Below are positions 1 through 5,744 of a stretch of DNA of 5,744 nt, one piece after another. How positions within the stretch are numbered: the stretch's first letter is position 1; every line of letters begins with the position of its first letter. The notes beneath the pieces are model-generated. The model had not been told where the DNA came from, made no database searches, and was given only the letters and a program-made list of their open reading frames with translations. A program made the position numbers and the translations under genes. Origin of the DNA: Spirochaetota bacterium (GTDB lineage: Bacteria; Spirochaetota; B62-G9); contig JALXDB010000279.1 in the NCBI GenBank assembly GCA_026990615.1, positions 1 to 5,744 of the forward strand, given 5' to 3'.

Positions 1-955
1 CTCTACTAATTACCTCAGGATAAACTTCTTTCAGGGGAGTTAAAAAATCAATAAGACGCAGAGAAATTGAAACCAATTTAAATTTCTCATTTGAAAATTT
101 CTCAACAAGCTTTTTATCGATCCCAATCGAGGCATCCTTATCCGAAAACTTTTTGTAAAGATAAGCTAGTTTCCTTAAATTACCTCTCTGCTTTGTGATT
201 TCCTGAATCTTTTTATTGTACCTCTTTACAATTGTATTTACCTTATCAGCCATCCTGTTAAAGCTGCTTATCAAACGGTTTTTGTAGGGGTCTTCTTCAA
301 AAAATCCATCCACCCTCTTTATCTCGAAGGTCCCATCAACATTGACAACCGAACCTGTTAAAATGTTAGACATCCTGTTATAAAACTCTCTATCTCTTAC
401 ATAATTTCTTAGATTAGAAACGGCAACAATGGTAAGTAAAATAAACAGGGCTGATATTTCTGCATAGATTAAAAGGTTTCTGTAGTAAAACAGAGTTTTT
501 TTATCTGTATAAATCAGAAAAACAAGGTGCTTTTTTTCATAATTAAAAAAATATCCAAGCTCACTCCCTGTAGAATATTTCCCCTCTACGTCGTTTTTAA
601 GGCGTTCAACAAGCTTATCCATGTCAGGTTTTACCCTGTCAATACTGTAACTGCTTACATTAAAAGGGTACAGGACTTCACCATTTATCTTATTATACAC
701 CAGCATTTTGCAATCGTTCAAACAGTAGTATTTTGCAACAGAATCAAAACATTTTTTAAAGGCCAGGACATTTCCATCATCTTCACACCTATCAAGACCA
801 TTTACAATGGAAACTACGGTTAGTTTCGAAAGTGATAGCCATGATTCTTCGATATTTTTCGTATAAATAAACATGGTAGCAAAGATTAAAAGAAGGGAGA
901 TAAAAAGTACTGTTAAAATCAGAGAGACAATTTTTAGTCTTTTAACATTTGCCAT
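1..955 (-). CDS. Membrane sensor with HAMP-like linker and start of a degenerate class III cyclase-like domain (3'-truncated by window edge)
   Basis: The frame runs from ATG at 955 through 318 codons without a stop and leaves the window, so the C-terminus is missing. Residues about 8-31 and 159-181 are strongly hydrophobic and read as two membrane helices. They bracket an extracytoplasmic domain of about 127 residues with cysteines at 57, 69, 78 and 82, a typical one-domain sensor layout. Residues about 182-250 look like a HAMP linker; the stretch SFNRMADKVN (231-240) is the clearest part. After a helical linker, residues 292-309 (FKLVSISLRLIDFLTPLK) resemble the first strand of class III adenylate/guanylate cyclases, usually of the form VTVLFADIRGFTTLS, but the metal-binding Asp position is Leu301. 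The domain may thus be inactive or regulatory. No histidine-kinase H-box is visible before the edge, though a kinase or other output cannot be excluded. The start is the first usable one after an in-frame stop at 977-979. It lies four bases after the murA stop and has no good Shine-Dalgarno, suggesting translational coupling. The membrane and HAMP reading is firm; the cyclase call is tentative. Confidence 0.75.
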   Translation of the reverse strand, partial: MANVKRLKIVSLILTVLFISLLLIFATMFIYTKNIEESWLSLSKLTVVSIVNGLDRCEDDGNVLAFKKCFDSVAKYYCLNDCKMLVYNKINGEVLYPFNVSSYSIDRVKPDMDKLVERLKNDVEGKYSTGSELGYFFNYEKKHLVFLIYTDKKTLFYYRNLLIYAEISALFILLTIVAVSNLRNYVRDREFYNRMSNILTGSVVNVDGTFEIKRVDGFFEEDPYKNRLISSFNRMADKVNTIVKRYNKKIQEITKQRGNLRKLAYLYKKFSDKDASIGIDKKLVEKFSNEKFKLVSISLRLIDFLTPLKEVYPEVISR

Positions 956-959
956 ACTC

Positions 960-2249
960 TCAATCCGAAACCCTTTCTATGTGGGCACCTATACTGGATA
1001 GCCTTTTCTCGAGCATGTAGTATCCCCGGTCAATTTGTGAAATGTTGTTTATAATACTTCTGCCTTCTGCACATAAGCTTGCTATAAGCAAAGCCATACC
1101 CGCTCTTATATCGGGGCTTACAAGCTCTGTTCCCACAAGCTTTGAAGGACCGGCAACAACAGCCCTGTGTGGATCGCAGAGAACAATCCTCGCCCCCATA
1201 CTAACGAGTTTGTCAACAAAAAACAGCCTTCCATCAAACATCTTTTCAAAAATTAGAACCATTCCTTCCGCCTGAGTCGCTGTTACGACAGCGATACTCG
1301 TAAGGTCAGAGGGGAATCCAGGCCAGGGGGAATCGTATATTGTTGGAATTTCATTGAAGTGGTCATTTTTTATAACCAGTTTTTGCTTGCCGGGGACTAT
1401 TACATCATCACCCGATATCTCAATTTCCACCCCAAGTTTAGAAAAATAGTGTCTAATCATATTCAGGTATTTCGTCTCAGCATTTTTTATTCTCAAGCCG
1501 TCCCCTATAACTGCAGCAAGTGCTATAAAACTTCCTACCTCAATATGATCACCAACTATCCTCCAGTTTCCTCCTGAAAGCCCGGAGCTTTCATTTATAT
1601 CGAGAACATTACTCCCCGTTCCGGTTATATTTGCTCCCAGACTGTTTAAGAAATTTATAAGATCCTGCACATGCGGTTCCGATGCTGCATTTCTTATCTG
1701 CGTCCTGCCGGATGCCATAACAGATGCCATAATTGCATTCTCCGTTGCCGTAACCGAAGGCTCATCTAAAAAAACTGTTGTTCCTTTTAACCTGCCGGCC
1801 TTGATATGGAAGCCCCTGCGTTCGGTTTTAACTTTAGCACCGAGAGTTTCCAGTGCCATAAAATGTGTATCGAGCCTTCTCCTTCCAATCACATCACCGC
1901 CGGGAGGAGGAAAATACACATTTTTTCCTCTGGCAATTAGCGGTCCTGCAAGGAGTATGGAGGCTCGGATCTCTCCTGCATACCTCTTTTCCAGTTCTAT
2001 AGTTTTTTCACCTGGAAGGTTCGTTTTTACGCTTAAAGTATCCTCTGTCAACCAGATGATTTCTGAACCTATACTTTTAAGAAGAGCAACCATTGTTTCA
2101 ACATCTCTTATCCTGGGAACATTTCTCAAGATTATCTTCTCATCAGTAAGCAATGTAGCGGCGAGAATTGGCAATGCCGCATTTTTATTTCCAGCCGGTT
2201 CAATTTCTCCAGATAGTGTGTATCCTCCTTCAACAACAAACCTTTCCAT
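960..2249 (-). CDS. murA: UDP-N-acetylglucosamine 1-carboxyvinyltransferase (MurA), Asp-type active site
   Basis: This cytoplasmic enzyme transfers enolpyruvate from phosphoenolpyruvate to UDP-GlcNAc, the first committed step of peptidoglycan synthesis. The 429 residues match the usual length (about 420). The N-terminal GNKNAALPILAATLL carries the conserved Lys22-Asn23 pair. Arg95 in IRASILLAGPL corresponds to E. coli Arg91, and Asp315 in PGFPSDL to the catalytic Asp305. Arg382 in DIRAG corresponds to Arg397. The C-terminus has the family ending IDRGY...LSSIGAHIERV. In the active-site loop, PPGGDVIGRRRLD (115-127), Asp119 stands exactly where E. coli has Cys115; both lie 24 residues after the conserved Arg. 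This Cys-to-Asp state is known to keep activity and give fosfomycin insensitivity. The region FEKMFDGRLFFVDKL (334-348) is a few residues longer than the E. coli equivalent, as in other MurA branches. The ATG at 2249 is preceded by a purine-rich AAGAG about 7 bases upstream. The sensor gene follows after four bases. Residue numbering for E. coli is from memory. Confidence 0.97.
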   Translation of the reverse strand: MERFVVEGGYTLSGEIEPAGNKNAALPILAATLLTDEKIILRNVPRIRDVETMVALLKSIGSEIIWLTEDTLSVKTNLPGEKTIELEKRYAGEIRASILLAGPLIARGKNVYFPPPGGDVIGRRRLDTHFMALETLGAKVKTERRGFHIKAGRLKGTTVFLDEPSVTATENAIMASVMASGRTQIRNAASEPHVQDLINFLNSLGANITGTGSNVLDINESSGLSGGNWRIVGDHIEVGSFIALAAVIGDGLRIKNAETKYLNMIRHYFSKLGVEIEISGDDVIVPGKQKLVIKNDHFNEIPTIYDSPWPGFPSDLTSIAVVTATQAEGMVLIFEKMFDGRLFFVDKLVSMGARIVLCDPHRAVVAGPSKLVGTELVSPDIRAGMALLIASLCAEGRSIINNISQIDRGYYMLEKRLSSIGAHIERVSD

Positions 2250-2288
2250 TTTTATTCTCTTACCTTTTAATTCATCTGTGGTTTTATT

Positions 2289-2294
2289 ATTATA
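2289..2294 (-). promoter_or_regulatory. Candidate murA -10 box within an AT palindrome
   Basis: On the minus strand these bases read TATAAT, a perfect -10 hexamer, which would place the transcription start near 2282 and give a leader of roughly 33 bases before the murA ATG. No good -35 hexamer is visible at 16-18 bases. The box sits in the centre of a perfect 14-base palindrome (2286-2299). The surrounding DNA is so AT-rich that chance matches are likely, so this is a plausible rather than a firm call. Confidence 0.4.
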
Positions 2295-2370
2295 ATAATT
2301 AAACTCTCAAAAATTTAAAGTCATAAAAAAGATTTTAAGCAAATATACACCATTATCTATTTCTCGCAAA

Positions 2371-2400
2371 CTCATTAATTAGTATATTTACTGCTATAAT
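2371..2400 (+). promoter_or_regulatory. gltX promoter with extended -10
   Basis: A perfect TATAAT at 2395-2400 is preceded by TGC at 2392-2394, which makes an extended -10 element. The -35 region around 2371-2377 is poor, as is common when an extended -10 is present. Transcription would begin near 2406-2408, leaving a leader of about 33 bases before the gltX ATG at 2440. A short dyad, GGAC-5 bases-GTCC (2402-2414), covers the predicted start point. Confidence 0.65.
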
Positions 2401-2416
2401 AGGACGACCAGTCCAC

Positions 2417-2433
2417 TTAACTAAAGGAGTTAA
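2417..2433 (+). promoter_or_regulatory. Inverted repeat enclosing the gltX ribosome binding site
   Basis: TTAACT (2417-2422) and AGTTAA (2428-2433) are perfect 6-base arms around the five-base loop AAAGG. The Shine-Dalgarno AGGAG (2425-2429) is split between loop and right arm and lies 10 bases before the ATG. In RNA this could form a weak hairpin that partly hides the ribosome binding site; in DNA it could be a repressor dyad. The AU-rich stem is weak, so the ribosome binding site is well supported while a regulatory role is only a possibility. Confidence 0.45.
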
Positions 2434-2439
2434 AAAGAT

Positions 2440-3918
2440 ATGGTAAGAACCAGGTTTGCTCCAAGTCCAACAGGCTTTTTACATATAGGAGGTTTAAGAA
2501 CTGCTCTGTTCTCCTATCTATTTGCAAGACATAACGGGGGAATTTTTATTCTCAGGATCGAGGATACAGACAGAACAAGGTATATAGAAGAGGCAATGAC
2601 AGATATAATGGAATCACTGAAATGGGTAGGTATAGAATGGGATGAAGGGCCAGACATAGGAGGCCCGTATGCTCCGTACAAGCAATCAGAGAGAAAAGAC
2701 ATTTACCTGCAACATGCAGAAGAGCTCATAAAACGCGGTAACGCATACAAATGTTTTTGCTCCCAGGAGAGGCTTGAGAAACTCAGGGAGGAACAGAGGA
2801 AGAGGGGCGAAAAAATCGGATATGACAGGCACTGCAGAAATCTCAGTGAAGAAGATATTAAAAGATATGAAAGTGAAAATAAACCCTATGTAATCAGATT
2901 GAAGGCTCCTTTAAGCGGAGAAACCAACTTCAATGACCTGATAAGGGGGAAAATCACTGTTTCAAATGAAACCCTCGATGATATTGTACTTATAAAATCA
3001 GATGGATTCCCAACATACCACCTTGCGAATATTGTCGACGATCATCTGATGAGAATCACTCACGTCATTAGAGGTGAAGAATGGATATCGAGCACTCCCA
3101 AACATGTAATTCTCTATCAATCCTTTGGATGGGAGCCACCGTTTTTTGCCCATGTTCCGGTTATTCTTGCACCGGGTGGAGGAAAACTATCAAAACGTCA
3201 CGGCGCCACAACAGTTAAAGAGTTCAGGGAAAAGGGATATCTTAGTGAAGCGGTTCTTAATTTTATTGCACTTCTTGGATGGTCGTACGATGATAAAACT
3301 GAAATATTCAGCATGGAAGACCTGATAAAATATTTTACCATTGAAAAGATAAACAAAGCATCTGCTGTTTTTTCATACGACAAGCTTGACTGGTACAACG
3401 GTGTTTATATAAGGAAAAAATCTCCCGAAGAACTCCTTGAGCTCGGGAAACCATTCATAATTAAAGCCGACTTACTAACAGAAGATGAGATAGAAGCCAA
3501 CAGGGATTACCTTTTAAAAATTATCCCTTTAATACAGGAACGAATTAAACTTCTTTCGGAAATACCGGAAAAGATATGGTTCTTTTTCGACAGGCATTTT
3601 GAAATAAGAGAAAAAAAGGAACTAGTTCCAAAGGGGCTTGATATTAGCCAGGCTTTAGATTTATTAAAAAAAGCGAGGAAAGGACTTGAAAAAATAGAAA
3701 CATTTACAAAGGATAACATAGAGGAGTTTATTAGAGGCCTGATGGAAGAAACCGGATTTAAAACAAAACAGATCTTTATGCCTCTAAGGGTTGCCGTAAC
3801 CGGTACAAGGGTTTCTCCAGGGCTATTCGAAACGATGGAGGTTCTTGGAAAGAAAAGAGTTCTGGATAGGATATCAAAGGCCATCTACTATCTGGAAGAT
3901 AGAAAGTCTCTTGAATAA
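2440..3918 (+). CDS. gltX: Glutamyl-tRNA synthetase (GluRS, class I)
   Basis: This cytoplasmic enzyme charges tRNA(Glu) with glutamate using ATP. Whether it also misacylates tRNA(Gln), to be corrected by an amidotransferase, cannot be told from this window. The 492 residues match the usual bacterial length. The N-terminus, RFAPSPTGFLHIGGLRTAL, has the class I HIGH-type motif as HIGG (15-18), and the second signature, KLSKRHG, is at 249-255. EDTDR (41-45) is the conserved segment following the first fold strand. A zinc-binding insertion is suggested by Cys105, Cys107 and Cys132 in the CFC...HCR arrangement; the position of the E. coli fourth ligand His is Asn134, with His131 adjacent to Cys132. 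Residues about 330-492 form the helical anticodon-binding part, ending with the typical GTRVSPGLFETMEVLGKKRVLDRI stretch, which is seen in residues 455-478. The start is fixed by family alignment and by AGGAG 10 bases upstream. It is divergent from murA. No strong terminator hairpin follows the stop. Confidence 0.98.
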   Translation: MVRTRFAPSPTGFLHIGGLRTALFSYLFARHNGGIFILRIEDTDRTRYIEEAMTDIMESLKWVGIEWDEGPDIGGPYAPYKQSERKDIYLQHAEELIKRGNAYKCFCSQERLEKLREEQRKRGEKIGYDRHCRNLSEEDIKRYESENKPYVIRLKAPLSGETNFNDLIRGKITVSNETLDDIVLIKSDGFPTYHLANIVDDHLMRITHVIRGEEWISSTPKHVILYQSFGWEPPFFAHVPVILAPGGGKLSKRHGATTVKEFREKGYLSEAVLNFIALLGWSYDDKTEIFSMEDLIKYFTIEKINKASAVFSYDKLDWYNGVYIRKKSPEELLELGKPFIIKADLLTEDEIEANRDYLLKIIPLIQERIKLLSEIPEKIWFFFDRHFEIREKKELVPKGLDISQALDLLKKARKGLEKIETFTKDNIEEFIRGLMEETGFKTKQIFMPLRVAVTGTRVSPGLFETMEVLGKKRVLDRISKAIYYLEDRKSLE

Positions 3919-3960
3919 CTGGTTTCTTGCGCCATCAACTCTCACTTAATGCTATTTAAA

Positions 3961-3989
3961 TTGATTAAACAGTTCAAATTAATTACATT
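3961..3989 (+). promoter_or_regulatory. Weak candidate promoter for the NhaC-like gene
   Basis: TTGATT (3961-3966) and TACATT (3984-3989) are separated by exactly 17 bases and each match four of six consensus positions. They lie in the 110-base gap between gltX and the transporter gene. The gap also contains an imperfect direct repeat with an 18-base period (3955-3970 and 3973-3988). Because the gap is AT-rich, random matches of this quality are common; transcription by read-through from gltX is equally possible. Confidence 0.25.
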
Positions 3990-4028
3990 TAGTTTTAATT
4001 TTTACACCCAAAATTCAGGGCAGTATAG

Positions 4029-5555
4029 ATGCTATACACAATAATAATAATTCTACCATTTCTTATCGCCATTGCACTCATAATCTGGAAGCAGGAACCT
4101 ATTCTCCCCATCCTGCTCGGAATTTTTTTATCCCTATGGATTCTGTATAAATTCAACCCGGTTGCTGGATACGTTAATCTGACTAATTATATACTTATTC
4201 ACACTCTTACGGACCCGAACACCTGGAGCATAGTAATCCTCTTTTCAGAGGTACTAGTACTGTACCACTTCTTCAGCTCAAAGGGTGTGTTTCAGAGTGC
4301 TCTCAATAGTAAAATACTCAAAAAGTTTTCAAGATACACTGTTGAATTAATAGCTCTACTGTTAAACACGGTTCTAACCTTTGAAGAGTTCTTATCCGTA
4401 TTGTTCACTTCACTTCTCTTTAAACCTTTTATTAAAAAGAAGAACCTCAGGCCTGAAAGATTTTCATTTACTGTATCAAATCTGTCGCCTTCTCTTTTTA
4501 CACTTATACCGTTTACATTATTTTTACCGGTGGTTGTACCTTTAATTGGCAACACATTGACGGGTCTGGGTATCGATTATCCACCTATTAAGATTATTAT
4601 CAGGTCAATTCCATTCCAGTTTTACAATATCTTTACACTTTTTACTATTGCTGCAACTACCATATTAAAAAAGGATGCCCATATTTTCAGGAAAAAAATT
4701 GCAATTGAAGCCAGGGAGAAACTTGTTATTGTGCAGAATCCCCGGAGCACAAGATCAAAAGGAGATGATAGTAAATTCTCCCTGTATGCCGGGGGAGGAT
4801 CCATTATAATCGTATTAACTACCCTGATTTTAATAGCTGTCATTTTTTTACCTAACCTCGGTAGTTTGTCAAGAATAAACAGGCAAAATATCGAAGGACT
4901 ACTCTCATCTGCAGTACTTGGGGGGATTATATACTTTATACTATACATGATAATATCAAAAAAGGATAACAGTCAGAACATTGTTCTAAAGAACAATGGC
5001 CAAAACGGTGCATTTTTTCCGATTACTCTTTATCTAATTTTATCTCTTGCAGTATCAATTACAGCCAAAAGAGTATCACTTGGAAAACAGTTAACCGAAT
5101 TGATAATCAGCAGCAATACAAAATTGAATCTGTATCCCCTGCTGTTCTTTATTATTTCAGTAATTTTGAGTTATATATCTGGCTCAAGACTTGTAGCTGT
5201 TACTTCTCTTATCCCAATAGCCCTGAAAGGGTTAAGCACAGCTCATACTGATCCATTGATCGTCGACTATTTTACATATGCAACCGTTGGAGCTATTATA
5301 TCAGGTTCAACTTTCGGGGTTATAAATTCGGTTTTTTCCCCGGTGTTCATTGTTGTAACGGGAGCAAGTGAATTATCCATTAAATCGAGGGTTTTGCTCC
5401 AACTTCCATACACAATCCTCGCCACAGTAACCAGCCTACTGTTTGGATACCTCTTTACATATATGAAAATAAACCCGATTTTCTCGATTATCGTAGGAAT
5501 ACTTGTAATTGGTTCACTCTTCGTCTTCTTAAAGAGGATTACAACCAGTTATTAA
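4029..5555 (+). CDS. Divergent NhaC-type (Ion Transporter superfamily) membrane protein
   Basis: This is an integral inner-membrane protein of 508 residues with about 11-14 hydrophobic segments, including roughly 3-20, 24-41, 65-82, 105-130, 154-174, 194-213, 257-275, 291-309, 329-345, 367-384, 417-443, 457-477 and 482-501. A basic, hydrophilic loop lies at about 214-252. NhaC-family Na+/H+ antiporters are suggested by two regions. Residues 118-160 (FEEFLSVLF...RPERFSFTVSNLSPSLFTLIP) follow the layout of the family's FDDYANTL...SREKLAYIVDSTAAPV. Residues 421-461 (GAIISGSTFG...RVLLQLPY) follow GAVLSGAVFGDHCSPISDTT...TQLPY. The usual DD is Glu119-Glu120, and the D-H-C-S-P-I-S-D run is replaced by VINSVFSP (431-438), removing its charges. 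The substrate may thus differ from Na+/H+, or the protein may have lost antiport. The start has AGGG 8 bases upstream and an in-frame TAG immediately before ATG. Family motifs are recalled from memory. Another family of the same superfamily remains possible. Confidence 0.65.
   Translation: MLYTIIIILPFLIAIALIIWKQEPILPILLGIFLSLWILYKFNPVAGYVNLTNYILIHTLTDPNTWSIVILFSEVLVLYHFFSSKGVFQSALNSKILKKFSRYTVELIALLLNTVLTFEEFLSVLFTSLLFKPFIKKKNLRPERFSFTVSNLSPSLFTLIPFTLFLPVVVPLIGNTLTGLGIDYPPIKIIIRSIPFQFYNIFTLFTIAATTILKKDAHIFRKKIAIEAREKLVIVQNPRSTRSKGDDSKFSLYAGGGSIIIVLTTLILIAVIFLPNLGSLSRINRQNIEGLLSSAVLGGIIYFILYMIISKKDNSQNIVLKNNGQNGAFFPITLYLILSLAVSITAKRVSLGKQLTELIISSNTKLNLYPLLFFIISVILSYISGSRLVAVTSLIPIALKGLSTAHTDPLIVDYFTYATVGAIISGSTFGVINSVFSPVFIVVTGASELSIKSRVLLQLPYTILATVTSLLFGYLFTYMKINPIFSIIVGILVIGSLFVFLKRITTSY
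4979..4998. repeat. Perfect inverted repeat inside the NhaC-like gene
   Basis: CATTGTTCT (4979-4987) and AGAACAATG (4990-4998) are 9-base perfect arms separated by two bases. In RNA they would form an 8-pair stem with a UAAA loop. It falls in codons for a short hydrophilic loop (residues 317-324, NIVLKNNG), where sequence is probably free to drift. It may be chance. Confidence 0.6.
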
Positions 5556-5713
5556 CTATAAAATAAAGATATTATAGAGAAATTAGTTATTATTTTGCTA
5601 TTCAATTCAAATTTTATTATTTTATTTTATATAAACCACATGTGCAAAATATCAAAATAAATCAATTACACTTGATAAAATAAAAACAATAAAGTTACAT
5701 AACAGGATTCCCC
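5556..5713. other. AT-rich non-coding gap
   Basis: I see no gene here. The stretch is extremely AT-rich. It holds a 6-base inverted repeat just after the transporter stop (CTATAA 5556-5561, TTATAG 5572-5577), an 8-base palindrome CACATGTG (5637-5644), and a TATCAA/TTGATA inverted pair (5650-5655 and 5672-5677). None has the GC-rich stem plus T-run of an intrinsic terminator. TAAAAT at 5676-5681 is a possible -10 for the gene starting at 5714, with no clear -35. Confidence 0.5.
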
Positions 5714-5744
5714 ATGGGTGGACTTGGTGGACTACTTGGCGGAT
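5714..5744 (+). CDS. Probable 5' end of a gene, glycine-rich N-terminus (truncated by window edge)
   Basis: ATG at 5714 is preceded by AGGA (5704-5707) with a six-base spacer, a good ribosome binding site, and the upstream frame is closed by TAA at 5690-5692. Ten codons are visible and read MGGLGGLLGG. The abrupt rise in GC at 5705 after the AT-rich gap also fits a coding start. The alternating Gly and Leu could begin a membrane or glycine-zipper segment, but ten residues are too few to name a family. Confidence 0.5.
   Translation, partial: MGGLGGLLGG

Noticed and set aside
1..180. Histidine kinase dimerisation domain following the HAMP-like linker
   Set aside because: No H-E-x-R-T-P-type phosphoacceptor motif appears in the residues up to the window edge; the visible strand fits a cyclase-like start better, although the missing C-terminus keeps this open.
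527..823. Plus-strand open frame of 98 codons
   Set aside because: It lies entirely antisense to the partial sensor gene, whose minus-strand frame is open for 318 codons with two clear membrane helices and a HAMP-like segment. The plus-strand frame has no good ribosome binding site and no recognisable motif.
1801..2295. Plus-strand open frame of 164 codons opposite the start of murA
   Set aside because: It is antisense to the conserved N-terminal half of murA, and its product shows no family features; it is explained by the codon composition of murA.
2401..2439. T-box riboswitch in front of gltX
   Set aside because: The leader predicted from the extended -10 is only about 33 bases, far too short for a T-box, and there is no T-box consensus sequence.
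3507..3884. Minus-strand open frame of 125 codons within gltX
   Set aside because: It is antisense to the GluRS anticodon-binding part, with no ribosome binding site or domain signature.
3919..4028. Intrinsic terminator after gltX
   Set aside because: The gap has only loose AT-rich self-complementarity (around 3957-3984) and no GC-rich stem followed by a T-run.
4622..4948. Minus-strand open frame of 108 codons within the transporter gene
   Set aside because: It is a shadow of a hydrophobic coding region on the other strand.
5556..5577. Terminator hairpin after the transporter gene
   Set aside because: The CTATAA/TTATAG arms are only six bases, contain a single G-C pair, enclose a ten-base loop and are not followed by a T-run.

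Overview
The window is an AT-rich stretch of bacterial chromosome. It carries three complete protein genes, one long gene cut by the left edge, and what looks like the first codons of another gene at the right edge. I see no RNA genes, mobile elements or CRISPR arrays. The two best-recognised genes are ordinary housekeeping ones: murA (peptidoglycan precursor synthesis) and gltX (glutamyl-tRNA synthetase). The organism therefore makes peptidoglycan. MurA carries aspartate where the E. coli enzyme has its active-site cysteine, a state known from spirochaetes, chlamydiae and actinobacteria among others. Together with low GC and a HAMP-type membrane signalling protein this loosely fits a spirochaete or another deep-branching AT-rich lineage, but I cannot name the phylum with confidence.

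Layout. Positions 1-955 (minus strand) are an uninterrupted reading frame of 318 codons that leaves the window on its C-terminal side. It encodes a two-helix membrane sensor with an extracytoplasmic domain holding four cysteines, a HAMP-like linker, and the beginning of what resembles a degenerate class III nucleotide cyclase domain. Positions 960-2249 (minus strand) are murA, which lies upstream of the sensor gene with only four bases between them, so the two probably form an operon. Positions 2250-2439 are a divergent promoter region. Positions 2440-3918 (plus strand) are gltX, with a good extended -10 promoter and a small inverted repeat that encloses its ribosome binding site. Positions 4029-5555 (plus strand) encode a polytopic membrane protein that reads as a divergent NhaC-type (Ion Transporter superfamily) antiporter homologue in which the usual acidic and polar motif residues are changed. 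Positions 5556-5713 are very AT-rich and non-coding. A glycine-rich reading frame with a proper ribosome binding site begins at 5714.

The genes do not form an obvious single pathway. The murA-sensor pair couples cell-wall synthesis to an uncharacterised membrane signalling protein by gene order only. The transporter follows gltX on the same strand after a 110-base gap and may have its own promoter. I found no convincing new multi-gene system. The points most worth following up are the Cys-to-Asp MurA, the sensor with an apparently inactive cyclase-like domain, and the motif-depleted NhaC-like protein.
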